Below, in pieces: positions 27,480-36,788 of a stretch of 64,000 bases of DNA (positions are counted from its first letter, which is position 1; the number at the start of each line of letters is the position of its first letter). Both the position numbers and the translations under genes were made by a program. The stretch covers positions 1-64,000 of the forward strand of contig NZ_JAFBFH010000003.1 of the NCBI RefSeq assembly GCF_016909185.1, in the 5' to 3' direction. The notes beneath the pieces are model-generated. The model worked only from the letters and a program-made list of their open reading frames with translations. It ran no database searches and had not been told where the DNA came from. This DNA is from Siminovitchia thermophila (GTDB lineage: Bacteria; Bacillota; Bacilli; Bacillales; Bacillaceae_C).

Positions 27480-30281
27480 CTATTCATTCTCCAGCCATTG
27501 CTCTATTGCGGGGATAAGCTCCTTTAATGGCTGTTGTTCCACCTGGATCGGAGGAAGTGAACGCAGAAACGCGCTTCCATACATCGTTGTAACGATTCGG
27601 CGATCAAACACAATAAATGCCCCCCTGTCTGTTTCTTTCCGGATCAATCTTCCGAAACTTTGTTTAAATTGTATGATTGCTTCAGGCAATGAGTATGCGG
27701 AAAAAGAATTCTTCCCGGCTTCCTTGATCGCCTGCATTTTTGCAGCGGTTACCGGTTCATGAATATGGGAAAACGGGAGCCTGGTGACAACGATCGCGGA
27801 TATACTTTCCCCGTTCATATCAATTCCTTCCCAAAAGCTGTTCGTTCCCAGCAAAATGGACTTTGTAAACTGCTGGAACGTTTTCAGAAGGCGGTGGCGG
27901 CTTCCTGAAGATATTCCATGAGCCAAGAGAACATACTCATGCAGTTCTTCGCTGTCCTTTAACAAATCAAACGTTTTTCTCAGCATATCGTGTGAAGTAA
28001 ACAACACAAGAATTCGTCCCCTTGCTGCGTGGGCAATAGCGATTAAATGACAAGCGATCGCTTCTGTATACTCATCGCTTGCGACTGCGCTAATATCTGG
28101 CAAGTCACTTGGAATAAATAGCTTTGCTTTCTTTTCATATGCATACGGGGATTCAATCATTTTTTCAAGCTTTTGAAATGGCTGAATGCCGCACTCTTCC
28201 GCAAAAAATGCAAACGAACGGTTTACGGTCAAGGTAGCTGAAGTTAATACGACACTTTTCGCCGTGCCGAACAGCTTTTCGGATAAAAAGCGATTTGCGT
28301 TAAGCGGCTTCGCATGTATAAATGTCCTGTTTAATATTTGTTTTTTTTCTCCTTCAATCCAGACAATATCTTCTTTTTTTGGATGAAACACTAATCTGTC
28401 AAGGGTTGTTTGAATGGTATTCCATTGCTCACAAAAAGCCGTCGTTTCCTCCAATAGCGCCAACTCTTCCGGTTTAAGCGCCTTCCTTGATGTTTCCATC
28501 AAGCCAAGCCGCTCCGCAATTCCTTTTTGGATAAAACGGTGTCCGGCCGCTACCCTCTCGGCACACAATTCGATCGACTGCCACTTTCTTTCAAGCCTTG
28601 TTTGTGATGTGATGCTTACCTGCGCTTTATAGGCATTATTTTTATGTTGTTGAAAAAGCAGTTGCCCCATTAGTGAAAATAAATCATTTATTTCAAGATC
28701 AAAGCTGTTTAAGGCTTCGTCCAATTCAAATACATGAATGCTTGGCTCCAGTTTCAGCCGTTTTACGCTTTTTTCAAGTTTATACAATAGCTTTTTCTTT
28801 TCCGATGTGCCGATTCGTCCGAGCATGTTTTTCAGGTCGTAGTATCCCAAATGGACACCAAATGTATTTCGTGCCGCTTTTTCCAATCGGTGCGCTTCAT
28901 CAATTATAAAATATTCAAGCTGCGGAATATCCATCCGTCCTTCCAAGCTTTTCATCAAGCTGGCATGATTCATGATGATAATATCGGCTTCGAATGCTTT
29001 TCTTTTTGCGCGCGCATAAAAATCTCTTTGATGCCAAGGATCTTCCCGCTGATGTACGTTTCTGTTCGAATGGCGTATCTTTTCCCAAAAAAACACGCCG
29101 CCGCCCGATAAATTCAATTCGTCCACATCGCCTGTTTCCGTTTGCACAAGCCATACGAGTATTTTCATTTTTGTGATGGCCTCATCGTATGAGTCACTAT
29201 TTTCTCGCAGCGATTGTTCAAACTGAAATAGACTGATGTAATGGTCTCTTCCCTTTAAAAGCGCCGTTTTAAAAGGAAAGGGGATGATGTTTTTCAATTT
29301 GTCCAGTTCATTTTCGATCAATTGATGTTGCAGATGGATTGTATATGTACTGATGGCCACTTGCTTATTGTTGTTAACCGCAAAATAAATACTTGGCAAC
29401 AAATAGGCGATCGACTTGCCAATCCCTGTTCCCGCTTCAATCATCGCATGGGTATTCGTTGTCAACGCTTTATACACCGTATCCATCATTTCAAATTGGC
29501 CTTCACGCAGAGTGAAATGGTGAAAGTGCTGTTGAAATAATTGGGCCTTCTCATCTGTTCCCAGCGGAAATGTTTCCGTTTGTAACGCAACATCCTCTCT
29601 TGCATCCGGGCATTTCCTTAAAGCAATGCCGCGCCATACATCCAAGTTTCCGGGGAGATTTTCTACATGTTTGCGTTTTTGGGCAAGAATGGCTCCAAAT
29701 AAAAAAGTCAAGCCGCTGTCGGCTTTTTCTGCCAAACGGTACAGCATTTCCAACGTAACCACGGGAAGATTTTCTGCTTTTTTCACCAAAAGGAGGAAAA
29801 GTTCTGCTGTCGCCAGAGCATCACTGTCCGCCTGATGGGGATTGTCATGGACCACGTTCATTTGATCACTTAAATCTTGTAGTTTGTAGCTAGGAGAGCA
29901 GGGAAGAAGTATCTTGGCCAGTTCGACGGTGTCCAAAGTCAGATTCACCGGGTGGTGTTTTCCCGCATGTTTCAGCTCTCCATCCAAAAAGCCCAAATCA
30001 AACTTGACATTATGGGCAATAAATATCGAGTGTTCCAATATTGTATATACTTTATCAGCAATTTCTTCAAATTTCGGGGCAACCGTAACCATTTGATCAT
30101 CAATTCCCGTTAGTTCTTGAATGAAAGCCGGAATAGGCTTTTCGGGATTTACAAGTGATGTGTATTGATCAATGATCTTTCCTTTTTCAATGATCACAAT
30201 CGAAATTTGAATGATTCTGTCGCCCTTTTCAAAAGAATTTCCGGTTGTTTCCAAATCTACTGTGACATATCTTTTTTCCAT
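27480..30281 (-). CDS. dinG: DinG-family exonuclease/helicase-like protein
   Basis: The 933-residue protein starts with a DEDDh 3'-5' exonuclease domain (DLETTG near residue 10, HNVKFDLGFL, then HQADSDALAT). It continues with a superfamily 2 helicase-like region with Walker A GTGIGKS, the Walker B box DEAH and the C-terminal motif QSFGRLIR. The iron-sulfur cysteines of E. coli DinG are absent between Walker A and DEAH, where HQREDPWHQRDFYARA occurs instead. B. subtilis and Staphylococcus homologues act as exonucleases with little or no helicase activity, so the nuclease role is the safer call. The ATG at 30281 follows AAAGGTG; the frame is open to 30311. Confidence 0.92.
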   Translation of the reverse strand: MEKRYVTVDLETTGNSFEKGDRIIQISIVIIEKGKIIDQYTSLVNPEKPIPAFIQELTGIDDQMVTVAPKFEEIADKVYTILEHSIFIAHNVKFDLGFLDGELKHAGKHHPVNLTLDTVELAKILLPCSPSYKLQDLSDQMNVVHDNPHQADSDALATAELFLLLVKKAENLPVVTLEMLYRLAEKADSGLTFLFGAILAQKRKHVENLPGNLDVWRGIALRKCPDAREDVALQTETFPLGTDEKAQLFQQHFHHFTLREGQFEMMDTVYKALTTNTHAMIEAGTGIGKSIAYLLPSIYFAVNNNKQVAISTYTIHLQHQLIENELDKLKNIIPFPFKTALLKGRDHYISLFQFEQSLRENSDSYDEAITKMKILVWLVQTETGDVDELNLSGGGVFFWEKIRHSNRNVHQREDPWHQRDFYARAKRKAFEADIIIMNHASLMKSLEGRMDIPQLEYFIIDEAHRLEKAARNTFGVHLGYYDLKNMLGRIGTSEKKKLLYKLEKSVKRLKLEPSIHVFELDEALNSFDLEINDLFSLMGQLLFQQHKNNAYKAQVSITSQTRLERKWQSIELCAERVAAGHRFIQKGIAERLGLMETSRKALKPEELALLEETTAFCEQWNTIQTTLDRLVFHPKKEDIVWIEGEKKQILNRTFIHAKPLNANRFLSEKLFGTAKSVVLTSATLTVNRSFAFFAEECGIQPFQKLEKMIESPYAYEKKAKLFIPSDLPDISAVASDEYTEAIACHLIAIAHAARGRILVLFTSHDMLRKTFDLLKDSEELHEYVLLAHGISSGSRHRLLKTFQQFTKSILLGTNSFWEGIDMNGESISAIVVTRLPFSHIHEPVTAAKMQAIKEAGKNSFSAYSLPEAIIQFKQSFGRLIRKETDRGAFIVFDRRIVTTMYGSAFLRSLPPIQVEQQPLKELIPAIEQWLENE

Positions 30282-30780
30282 TTCTTTCACACCTTTAATC
30301 ACTGCCGTCATTCGGCTCTATGATAGTGTATCACACGCAGATTGATTCAGCCACAGACACGGAATATAAAAATAAGTGGGCTGATGCGCAAGAGGCGGGT
30401 CGTGCAGACGTTGGCTTTACGATGTGGATTCTCAGCCTGAAAACCCCAAAAAACAAGGGGCAAAAGCGACCTTCTGTTGGCAATCTCAGGCAACGACGTT
30501 TTTATAAAGTTTGCGTTTTTTTGCGTGCGCTGGCAATGCTGGCAAAACTGTTTGTCCTGTCTTTTCGCTTGCACTCGTATATCCTGTTTGCAAAAATGCC
30601 TTTATGATCAACATCCTCGAAAAAGCTAACATTTTTTCTTCATGCGATGACGGTGCTGCCGAAGCTTTCCTTATCCTGTCGACCCGAACCAATCAGTTCG
30701 GTTACTGGCAGTTGATCCTCACATTTGCCATTTTCTCTTAATCCCGATTCGACACCTTCCTCCCAGTTAATGGATGATAG
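30282..30780. other. Gene-free region with a degenerate repeat module
   Basis: No gene is supportable between dinG and panC in these 500 bases. The panD gene that follows panC in B. subtilis is absent. The segment 30568-30695 resembles 58495-58575 (shared modules CTTC-x-GCG-TGACGGTG-GCxGCC-AAGCTTTCCTT and GCTxGCACTCGTA), which suggests a degenerate dispersed repeat. Confidence 0.5.
30568..30695 (+). repeat. Degenerate dispersed repeat, second family, copy 1
   Basis: Two modules here, GCTTGCACTCGTATATCCTG (30568-30590) and the stretch with GACGGTGCTGCCGAAGCTTTCCTT (about 30648-30672), also occur at 58495-58575, in swapped order. Similarity is moderate and judged by eye. Confidence 0.4.
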
Positions 30781-30812
30781 GAAAATGCCCGCAGCCTTTT
30801 GTTGGCTGCGGG
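30781..30812 (-). terminator. Terminator of panBC
   Basis: CCCGCAGCC and GGCTGCGGG pair around a 7-base loop seven bases beyond the panC stop; the minus-strand tail reads CATTTTCC. Confidence 0.8.
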
Positions 30813-30819
30813 TCATATA

Positions 30820-31668
30820 TTATGACACATCAAAGATGATGTTGTCGATGAGTCTGGCTTTAGAGAATTTGACAGCTATGGCGATGATGATGCGTCCATG
30901 GATTTGTTCAAGAGGCTGAAGCTCCGGATAGCTTAGGATATCGACATAATCGATCAAAGCGTCCGTACGGCTCTTTAAAAAGTCTATAACCGCACTTTTT
31001 ATTTCCTCGACATCGGTTGCTCCTTGTTCAATTTTATGTTTTGCCAGGAGCAAGCTTTTATAAATGCACGGGGCCTGCTCTTTTTCACGAGCGGATAAAT
31101 ATACATTCCTTGAACTGACCGCAAGGCCGTTTGCATCCCGAACAGTTTCAACGGGTATAAGCTGTACAGGAAAATCGTAATCGGCAACCATGCCGGCAAC
31201 AACCGCAAATTGTTGGGCGTCTTTTAACCCAAAGTATGCCTTGTCGGGCATGACGATGTGAAATAATTTTGCCAGTACGGTGACCACCCCGTCAAAATGT
31301 CCTGGCCGGTCATTGCCGCATAACGCATGATTACGCTTTACGACACTCATTTTTGTCGACAATTCGGCGTCATACATATCTGAAACGTTTGGAATAAACA
31401 ATAGATCGACACCTGTTGTTTCAGCAAGCCTTTCGTCCCTTTTTTGGTCACGAGGGTATGCTTCATAGTCTTCATCCGGTCCAAATTGCAGGGGATTTAC
31501 GAAGATACTCATAACAACGATATCATTTTCCTTTTTGGCCTTGCGCACAAGGGTCAAGTGACCCTCATGAAGATACCCCATCGTTGGAACAAATCCAATC
31601 GTTTTACCTTTAGACTGAAGCTGTTTTGCCATTTGCTGCATCTCTTTTTTCTCGGTGATGATTTTCAA
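30820..31668 (-). CDS. panC: Pantothenate synthetase (pantoate-beta-alanine ligase)
   Basis: The 282-residue enzyme joins pantoate and beta-alanine with ATP. It has the nucleotidyltransferase signature PTMGYLHEGHL (HxGH) near residue 28-38 and a KMS-like loop near AVSSRNVYLS. The start is a TTG at 31668, two bases after the panB stop, with GGAGG inside the panB 3' end, so the two are translationally coupled. The third pathway gene panD, which makes beta-alanine, is missing downstream. Confidence 0.95.
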   Translation of the reverse strand: MKIITEKKEMQQMAKQLQSKGKTIGFVPTMGYLHEGHLTLVRKAKKENDIVVMSIFVNPLQFGPDEDYEAYPRDQKRDERLAETTGVDLLFIPNVSDMYDAELSTKMSVVKRNHALCGNDRPGHFDGVVTVLAKLFHIVMPDKAYFGLKDAQQFAVVAGMVADYDFPVQLIPVETVRDANGLAVSSRNVYLSAREKEQAPCIYKSLLLAKHKIEQGATDVEEIKSAVIDFLKSRTDALIDYVDILSYPELQPLEQIHGRIIIAIAVKFSKARLIDNIIFDVS

Positions 31669-31670
31669 TT

Positions 31671-32507
31671 TTATTTTCCTCCGTACAAAGAAGCCAACTG
31701 GCTCTGTTCCATATTAAATGTGTGTAATTGCGCATCAGGAAATACACCTTGTTTTACTTCATGAATGTACTGCTTCAACCCTGTGGTTACATGTTCATTC
31801 ACATCGGTATATCGTTTGGCGAACTTTGGAATTCTATCGACACCAAATGTGGCCAAATCATGAAAAACAAGAACTTGTCCATCTGTCGCAGGACCGGCGC
31901 CAATGCCAATCACCGGAATATTTAATTGTTTCGCCACTTCTTTGCCAAGCTGCTGGGGAATGCACTCGAGCACGAGCGCAAAGGCACCCGCCTCTTCGCA
32001 TTTTTTGGCTTCTTTAATAAGCGTTTCAGCCGCTTGTGCTGTCTTCGCCTGTACTTTATAGCCGCCAAGCACCCCTGCCGTCTGCGGAGTCAATCCTAAA
32101 TGTCCCATGACGGGCACTCCCGCTGTTGTAAGAGCCTGGATCGTTTGTATGACTTCACCCCCGCCTTCCACTTTGACAGCATTGGCACCGCTCTCCTGCA
32201 TAATACGGCCAGCCGCCCGCATCGCTTCTTCCCTGCTGATATGAAAAGACATAAAAGGGAGATCCGTTACGACAAACGTGTTTTTTGCACCGCGTTTCAC
32301 GGCTTTCGTATGATGGACCATGTCATTGACAGTGACAGGTACGGTAGAATCATAACCGAGTACGACCATGCCAAGGGAATCCCCGACAAGAATCATGTCC
32401 ACCCCCGCCGCTTCCGCCAGTTTTGCCTGGGGAAAATCATATGCGGTGACCATAGCGATTTTTTCTCCCGCCTGTTTCATTTTTACAAAATCAGCAGTCG
32501 TTTTCAT
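31671..32507 (-). CDS. panB: 3-methyl-2-oxobutanoate hydroxymethyltransferase
   Basis: The 278-residue TIM-barrel enzyme transfers a hydroxymethyl group from methylenetetrahydrofolate to ketoisovalerate, the first pantothenate step. It shows [28 protein letters not shown], the metal-binding DSL/DLPFMSF region and the EGGGE stretch. AGGAGG precedes the ATG at 32507. A structured leader at 32578-32655 lies upstream, and panC follows with coupling. Confidence 0.95.
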   Translation of the reverse strand: MKTTADFVKMKQAGEKIAMVTAYDFPQAKLAEAAGVDMILVGDSLGMVVLGYDSTVPVTVNDMVHHTKAVKRGAKNTFVVTDLPFMSFHISREEAMRAAGRIMQESGANAVKVEGGGEVIQTIQALTTAGVPVMGHLGLTPQTAGVLGGYKVQAKTAQAAETLIKEAKKCEEAGAFALVLECIPQQLGKEVAKQLNIPVIGIGAGPATDGQVLVFHDLATFGVDRIPKFAKRYTDVNEHVTTGLKQYIHEVKQGVFPDAQLHTFNMEQSQLASLYGGK

Positions 32508-32577
32508 TTTTCATTTCCTCCTTTTTGTTAGAGGAGCGAATGCAGTTCGAGCAATTGGACGCCTAAAATACAAAAGG

Positions 32578-32655
32578 AATCCTCTCCAAAAAGGCAGAAG
32601 GACTCCGTAACATCCCTTTCACTCGCTTCGGTCCTCTGTCCCCGTCCTCTCTATG
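32578..32655 (-). promoter_or_regulatory. Candidate pan RNA motif in the panB leader
   Basis: On the minus strand CAGAGGAC (from about 32640) pairs with GTCCTTCTG through eight base pairs with bulges, enclosing a purine-rich internal region with GAAGCGAGTGAAAGGGATG. A second AGAGGAC lies just upstream and GGAGAGGAT just downstream, as if stems were repeated. The pan RNA motif is known upstream of panB in Firmicutes, has bulged adenines and often occurs in tandem. The position and bulged stem fit, but I could not compare with the covariance model. Confidence 0.5.
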
Positions 32656-32758
32656 GATCAAGGCAGATATTAATATAAAAAATACATCAAATGAAAATGG
32701 TGCAGCTCGTTAAGATACCGCCCAATAACATAATAGCAAAATAAATAGAAAAATTCTA

Positions 32759-33742
32759 TCAATCCGATAGTTCTATATCGGCAGAGTAAACTTCGTGTAT
32801 CGTGCCGTGTTCATCCTCCACTTTTAATACGCCTTCATCCGTAATGCCAAGTGCCCTGCCGACAATCTCTCCGGTAACCGTTCTGGCTGTGATTACTTTT
32901 CCAATGCTGATCGCATACGTTTCCCATAATAGTTTAATCGGCGCAAACCCCTTGTCCAAATAAATGCCATAGTATTTTTCAAAATCTTTTAAAAATGTTT
33001 GGATCAATTGAGCTCGTGAAATTTTTTTCCTTTTTTCAATATACAATGACGTGGCTTTTCCCTGGATACTTTCATGGAGATCTTCTACATCATGGTTGGC
33101 ATTTATACCAATACCGATAACGAGAGATGAGATTTTATCCGCTTCCGCTTGAAGCTCGGTCAATATCCCGACTACTTTTTTACCGTTTATCAAGATGTCA
33201 TTCGGCCATTTAATTTCCGGATGAAGACCTGTCACTTCGCCAATGGCATTTGCTGCTGCAACAGCCGTAATCAAAGTAAACTGGGGAGCTTTTTGGGGAG
33301 GCAGAACCGGACGGACGATCATACTCATCCATACTCCCTTTTTCGGCAATGACGACCAACTCCGCCCTAGCCGGCCCCTTCCTGTTCTCTGCTCTTCGGA
33401 CACAACGATAGTCCCTTCAGGCGCTCCTTCATGTGCCAGCTGATGCGCTACCTTTTGGGTGGATTCGACTGATTCGTAAAAATGTATATTTCTTCCAAAA
33501 CGCTCCGTTTCAAGACCAAATAAAATGTCACTCTCGGTCAGATCTTCCGGCGTATTGATGATTTTATAACCTTTATTTCTGACAGCTTCCAAAATGAAGC
33601 CGTCCTTCCTTAGTTCTTCTATATGTTTCCAAATAGCTGTCCTGGAACAACCGATCTTCTCGGCAAGTGTCTGGCCGGACAAAAATTCGCCATCGGCATC
33701 AGAAAGTGCTTTAATCAATTGTTTTCTTATATCAATCGACAA
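32759..33742 (-). CDS. birA: Biotin-protein ligase / biotin operon repressor
   Basis: The 327-residue protein has an N-terminal winged-helix DNA-binding domain (LAEKIGCSRTAIWKHIEELRK, about residues 25-48) and a catalytic domain with the GRGRLGRSW biotinoyl-AMP loop and KWPNDI. It attaches biotin to carboxylases and, with biotinoyl-AMP bound, represses biotin genes. The start is a TTG at 33742, which gives an N terminus of the same length as B. subtilis BirA; AGGAG lies 12 bases upstream. It overlaps the 3' end of cca by 16 bases. Confidence 0.93.
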   Translation of the reverse strand: MSIDIRKQLIKALSDADGEFLSGQTLAEKIGCSRTAIWKHIEELRKDGFILEAVRNKGYKIINTPEDLTESDILFGLETERFGRNIHFYESVESTQKVAHQLAHEGAPEGTIVVSEEQRTGRGRLGRSWSSLPKKGVWMSMIVRPVLPPQKAPQFTLITAVAAANAIGEVTGLHPEIKWPNDILINGKKVVGILTELQAEADKISSLVIGIGINANHDVEDLHESIQGKATSLYIEKRKKISRAQLIQTFLKDFEKYYGIYLDKGFAPIKLLWETYAISIGKVITARTVTGEIVGRALGITDEGVLKVEDEHGTIHEVYSADIELSD

Positions 33743-34911
33743 TTTTCCATCCAACTCCTGATTTCTTGTTTATGATTTGCGATTTCACCGTTTATGACCG
33801 CCTGCGCCGCTTCATGGAGAACCTTTCCGATCCAGGGCCCGCTTTGTTTACCTGTCCAGCGAATGAGATCATTTCCGTTCACAGTCAATTCCTTCAACGA
33901 TTTAATGGGAAGACTTTCATACTTATCCAGCAAATGAGCCAATTGTACATCCTCTCTCTTGATCGTCAGAAAAGCCGTTTCTACAAGAAGAGCGATTTCT
34001 TTTCCGGCGGTAAACAGTTCATCCCTGCTCCAAAAGTGATCTTTACGCAGCATCAGGTATGAAAGAGCCATTGAAAGCAGTTTTATTTTTTTGGACGGAA
34101 GTCGCCATTTCTTTAATGTAGTAACAGGATGTTCCCCGGAGAAATATAATGCCAACAGCCATATATCAAGTTCTTTTAAGGGAGAAATTTCCAGCTTGGT
34201 CACTGACTGCACGACATGTTCTTGATTGAATAAAGAAGGCAATCGCTTATAAATGCCTGTATGAAAAAGCAATTCAAAAGCGTTCTTTTTGTATTTTCCA
34301 TCTAATAGCTTTTCAAATTCAGCCGTTATTCTTTCTACGGAAATATGGCGCAACAAATCGACATGCTCTTTTATCGCTTTTTCGGTTTGTTTCTCCAAGT
34401 GAAAACCGAGCTGGCTGACGAATCTTACAGCACGCATTAGCCGCAAGGCGTCCTCCTGAAAGCGCTCATCAGCCGATCCAACGGTGACAATGACTTTTTT
34501 TTCCACTGCCAAACGGCCTGCAAAAGGATCAATGAAATTTCCCTCTTTATCCATGGCGATCGCATTCATTGTAAAATCGCGTCTTTTTAAGTCTTCGTAT
34601 AAACTTCGGACAAATGTAACTGATTCCGGCCTTCTATAGTCTTGATAGTCGCCTTCTGAGCGGTATGTGGTCACTTCGTAAGATTTTCCATTTTGTATGA
34701 CCATAATCGTTCCGTGTTCAATACCCACATCGACCGTTTTTGAAAATATGGTTTTCAGCTCAGCCGGCGTCGCTGATGTTGCTATATCCACATCATGAAT
34801 GTCTCTGCCAAGCAAAAAATCTCTCACAGCACCGCCGACAAAGCAAGCCTCATAACCAGCCGCTTCAATCTCATGAATAAGCGGCAATGCGGACAAGAAA
34901 GGTTCTTTCAT
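33727..34911 (-). CDS. cca: CCA tRNA nucleotidyltransferase
   Basis: The 394-residue class II enzyme adds or repairs CCA at tRNA 3' ends without a nucleic acid template. Its head domain has the GGAVRDFLLGR motif, the catalytic D-x-D (DIHDVDIA), the RRDFTMNAIA motif and EDALRLMRAVRF. The ATG at 34911 has AGAAGGAT six bases upstream. An earlier ATG at 34932 overlaps the bshA stop (ATGA) and lacks a good ribosome binding site. The gene lies between bshA and birA as in B. subtilis. Confidence 0.95.
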   Translation of the reverse strand: MKEPFLSALPLIHEIEAAGYEACFVGGAVRDFLLGRDIHDVDIATSATPAELKTIFSKTVDVGIEHGTIMVIQNGKSYEVTTYRSEGDYQDYRRPESVTFVRSLYEDLKRRDFTMNAIAMDKEGNFIDPFAGRLAVEKKVIVTVGSADERFQEDALRLMRAVRFVSQLGFHLEKQTEKAIKEHVDLLRHISVERITAEFEKLLDGKYKKNAFELLFHTGIYKRLPSLFNQEHVVQSVTKLEISPLKELDIWLLALYFSGEHPVTTLKKWRLPSKKIKLLSMALSYLMLRKDHFWSRDELFTAGKEIALLVETAFLTIKREDVQLAHLLDKYESLPIKSLKELTVNGNDLIRWTGKQSGPWIGKVLHEAAQAVINGEIANHKQEIRSWMENCRLI

Positions 34912-34928
34912 ATGCCGATCCTTCTTTC

Positions 34929-36056
34929 TCATAAGTTAAGGAGAGATGTATACAACGCTTCATATGATGATACGATAGCATCAGCCTGGAATCGCTCCTG
35001 CGGAGTGTGTTCGGCATTCGCCGAAAATATTTCATGCTTCTCCTTATCTTCAAGTAAAATCAGTGCTTTTTCGGCTGCTTCATCGGTGTTTCCTAGTTCA
35101 CAGAGAAAGCCGTTGTATCCATCTTCAATAATTTCGGGGATCCCCCCGACTCTTGTTCCAATGCAAGGCACGCCGCACGCCATTGCCTCCAATGCCACCA
35201 GCCCGAAGCTTTCTTTTTCGGATAATAGCAACATCAAATCACTCATCGAATATAGCTCTTCGAGATGATCTTGCCGACCAAGAAACAACACTTTTCCATC
35301 CAAAGACAAGTTTTTTACGAGTTCACATATCTTCGTCATTTCCGGTCCATCACCGACGAGCAGCAGTTTTGCGGGCAAGCGGGAGGCGATGTTTGAAAAA
35401 GTTTTCACAACGTCCTGTACCCTCTTTACCTTCCTGAAATTGGAAACGTGGATGATCACTTTTTCCTCAGGAGAGATGTCGTACGTTTCTCTCAATCCAT
35501 TTACTTGTACCCTTTTATATACCCTGTCATCGATAAAATTGTGAATGACATCAATTTCCTTATCAGGTGATACAATCGTTCGTGTTTGTTCAGCAAGGGC
35601 ATATGAGACAGCTGTTACCCTGTCTGATTTTTCAATGCCGAAACGGATGGCATCCGCCAAGGTCGAATCATAGCCCAAAACGGATATATCTGTTCCATGA
35701 AGCGTCGTTACAATTTTTATATCCTGCCCCGACATTTGTTTGGCCAAAATGGCGCAAACTGCGTGCGGGATCGCATAGTGCACATGCAGTATATCCAGTT
35801 CTTCCCGTTTGATTACCTCCGCCATTTTACTGGCTAGGGCGATGTCATACGGCGGATATTGAAAAAGCGAATATTGATTTACAGCAACCTGATGAAAGAA
35901 AATATTCGGGTCCCATCTATTCAACCGGAACGGAATATTGGAAGATATAAAATGAATTTTATGCCCTCTTTCGGCAAGAAGTTTCCCAAGCTCGGTCGCA
36001 ACGACACCCGATCCGCCTACTGTCGGGTAACAAGTAACACCAATTTTCAGTTTCAT
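34929..36056 (-). CDS. bshA: Bacillithiol N-acetylglucosaminyltransferase BshA
   Basis: The 375-residue GT4-family glycosyltransferase makes N-acetylglucosaminyl-malate from UDP-GlcNAc and malate, the first step of bacillithiol synthesis. It has the N-terminal [12 protein letters not shown] loop, the HVHYAIPHA segment and the C-terminal nucleotide-sugar motif [18 protein letters not shown]. It starts three bases after bshB1 ends, with GGGGAAGG inside the bshB1 coding region. Confidence 0.95.
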   Translation of the reverse strand: MKLKIGVTCYPTVGGSGVVATELGKLLAERGHKIHFISSNIPFRLNRWDPNIFFHQVAVNQYSLFQYPPYDIALASKMAEVIKREELDILHVHYAIPHAVCAILAKQMSGQDIKIVTTLHGTDISVLGYDSTLADAIRFGIEKSDRVTAVSYALAEQTRTIVSPDKEIDVIHNFIDDRVYKRVQVNGLRETYDISPEEKVIIHVSNFRKVKRVQDVVKTFSNIASRLPAKLLLVGDGPEMTKICELVKNLSLDGKVLFLGRQDHLEELYSMSDLMLLLSEKESFGLVALEAMACGVPCIGTRVGGIPEIIEDGYNGFLCELGNTDEAAEKALILLEDKEKHEIFSANAEHTPQERFQADAIVSSYEALYTSLLNL

Positions 36057-36059
36057 AAG

Positions 36060-36773
36060 CTACAAGCCTTCCCCAAATATGTTGTTATTTACAAGCAAAG
36101 GGCGATCCGTTTTAAACCCTTCTGCAAAAGCAACCCCTGTTTCAAGACCATAAAGCCTTTCCCTTGCCTCAATTCGTTCTAGATAACCGTTTGTAAGCAC
36201 TGTCTCCACGCCGTTAGGCCCTTTCATAAACTGCGACTCATAGGCACGAAGCGCGAACAGCTTTTCTTCGATAAACAAAGAAATATCCACGGCAACATCA
36301 GGACGCGGCTGGCTGTTGATAAAGTAATATAGTAACTGTCTTGCTTTATGTACACTTTGGCCATCCGCTTCATACTTTTGAATGCCGGCCGAAAAAAAGG
36401 CTTCCTTCACAAGAGCCGCGCAATTGCCATGGTCTGGGTGCCGATCTTCCCAAAAAGGAGCAAAAACGACAATCGGCTTGTAACGGCGAATGACCCCCGC
36501 GATCCTCTTTATGTATTCTTCTTTCATGAATAAGCCGCGGTCGGGAAAATGCAGATTAATCCGCTCATGCACATGCAGCCTTTGGGCCGCTTCCTTTGCT
36601 TCAGCGTGTCTCTTCTCGACAGTTCCATTGGATGAGAGTTCGGCCTCAGTTAAATCACAAATGACAATTTTTTTGCCTTCAGATGCCCATTTATAGATGG
36701 AGCCGGCCATGCCGATTTCTACATCATCGGCATGAGCCCCAAAAGCAAGAATATCTATTTGCTCCAGTTTCAA
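36060..36773 (-). CDS. bshB1: Bacillithiol deacetylase BshB1
   Basis: The 237-residue LmbE/PIG-L-type zinc deacetylase removes acetate from GlcNAc-malate, the second bacillithiol step. It shows the zinc motif GAHADDVEIG near residue 13 and a later PDHGNC (D-H) motif. The start is a TTG at 36773 behind GGGGGA. In B. subtilis mgsA (methylglyoxal synthase) lies between dapB and this gene; here dapB ends only 15 bases upstream of the start region, so mgsA is absent. Confidence 0.94.
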   Translation of the reverse strand: MKLEQIDILAFGAHADDVEIGMAGSIYKWASEGKKIVICDLTEAELSSNGTVEKRHAEAKEAAQRLHVHERINLHFPDRGLFMKEEYIKRIAGVIRRYKPIVVFAPFWEDRHPDHGNCAALVKEAFFSAGIQKYEADGQSVHKARQLLYYFINSQPRPDVAVDISLFIEEKLFALRAYESQFMKGPNGVETVLTNGYLERIEARERLYGLETGVAFAEGFKTDRPLLVNNNIFGEGL

Positions 36774-36788
36774 CAGAAATCCCCCTTT

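Noticed and set aside
30320-30607. 95-codon plus-strand frame between dinG and panC as a candidate panD or other gene
   Set aside because: It lacks panD motifs and a ribosome binding site and lies partly in the degenerate repeat region.
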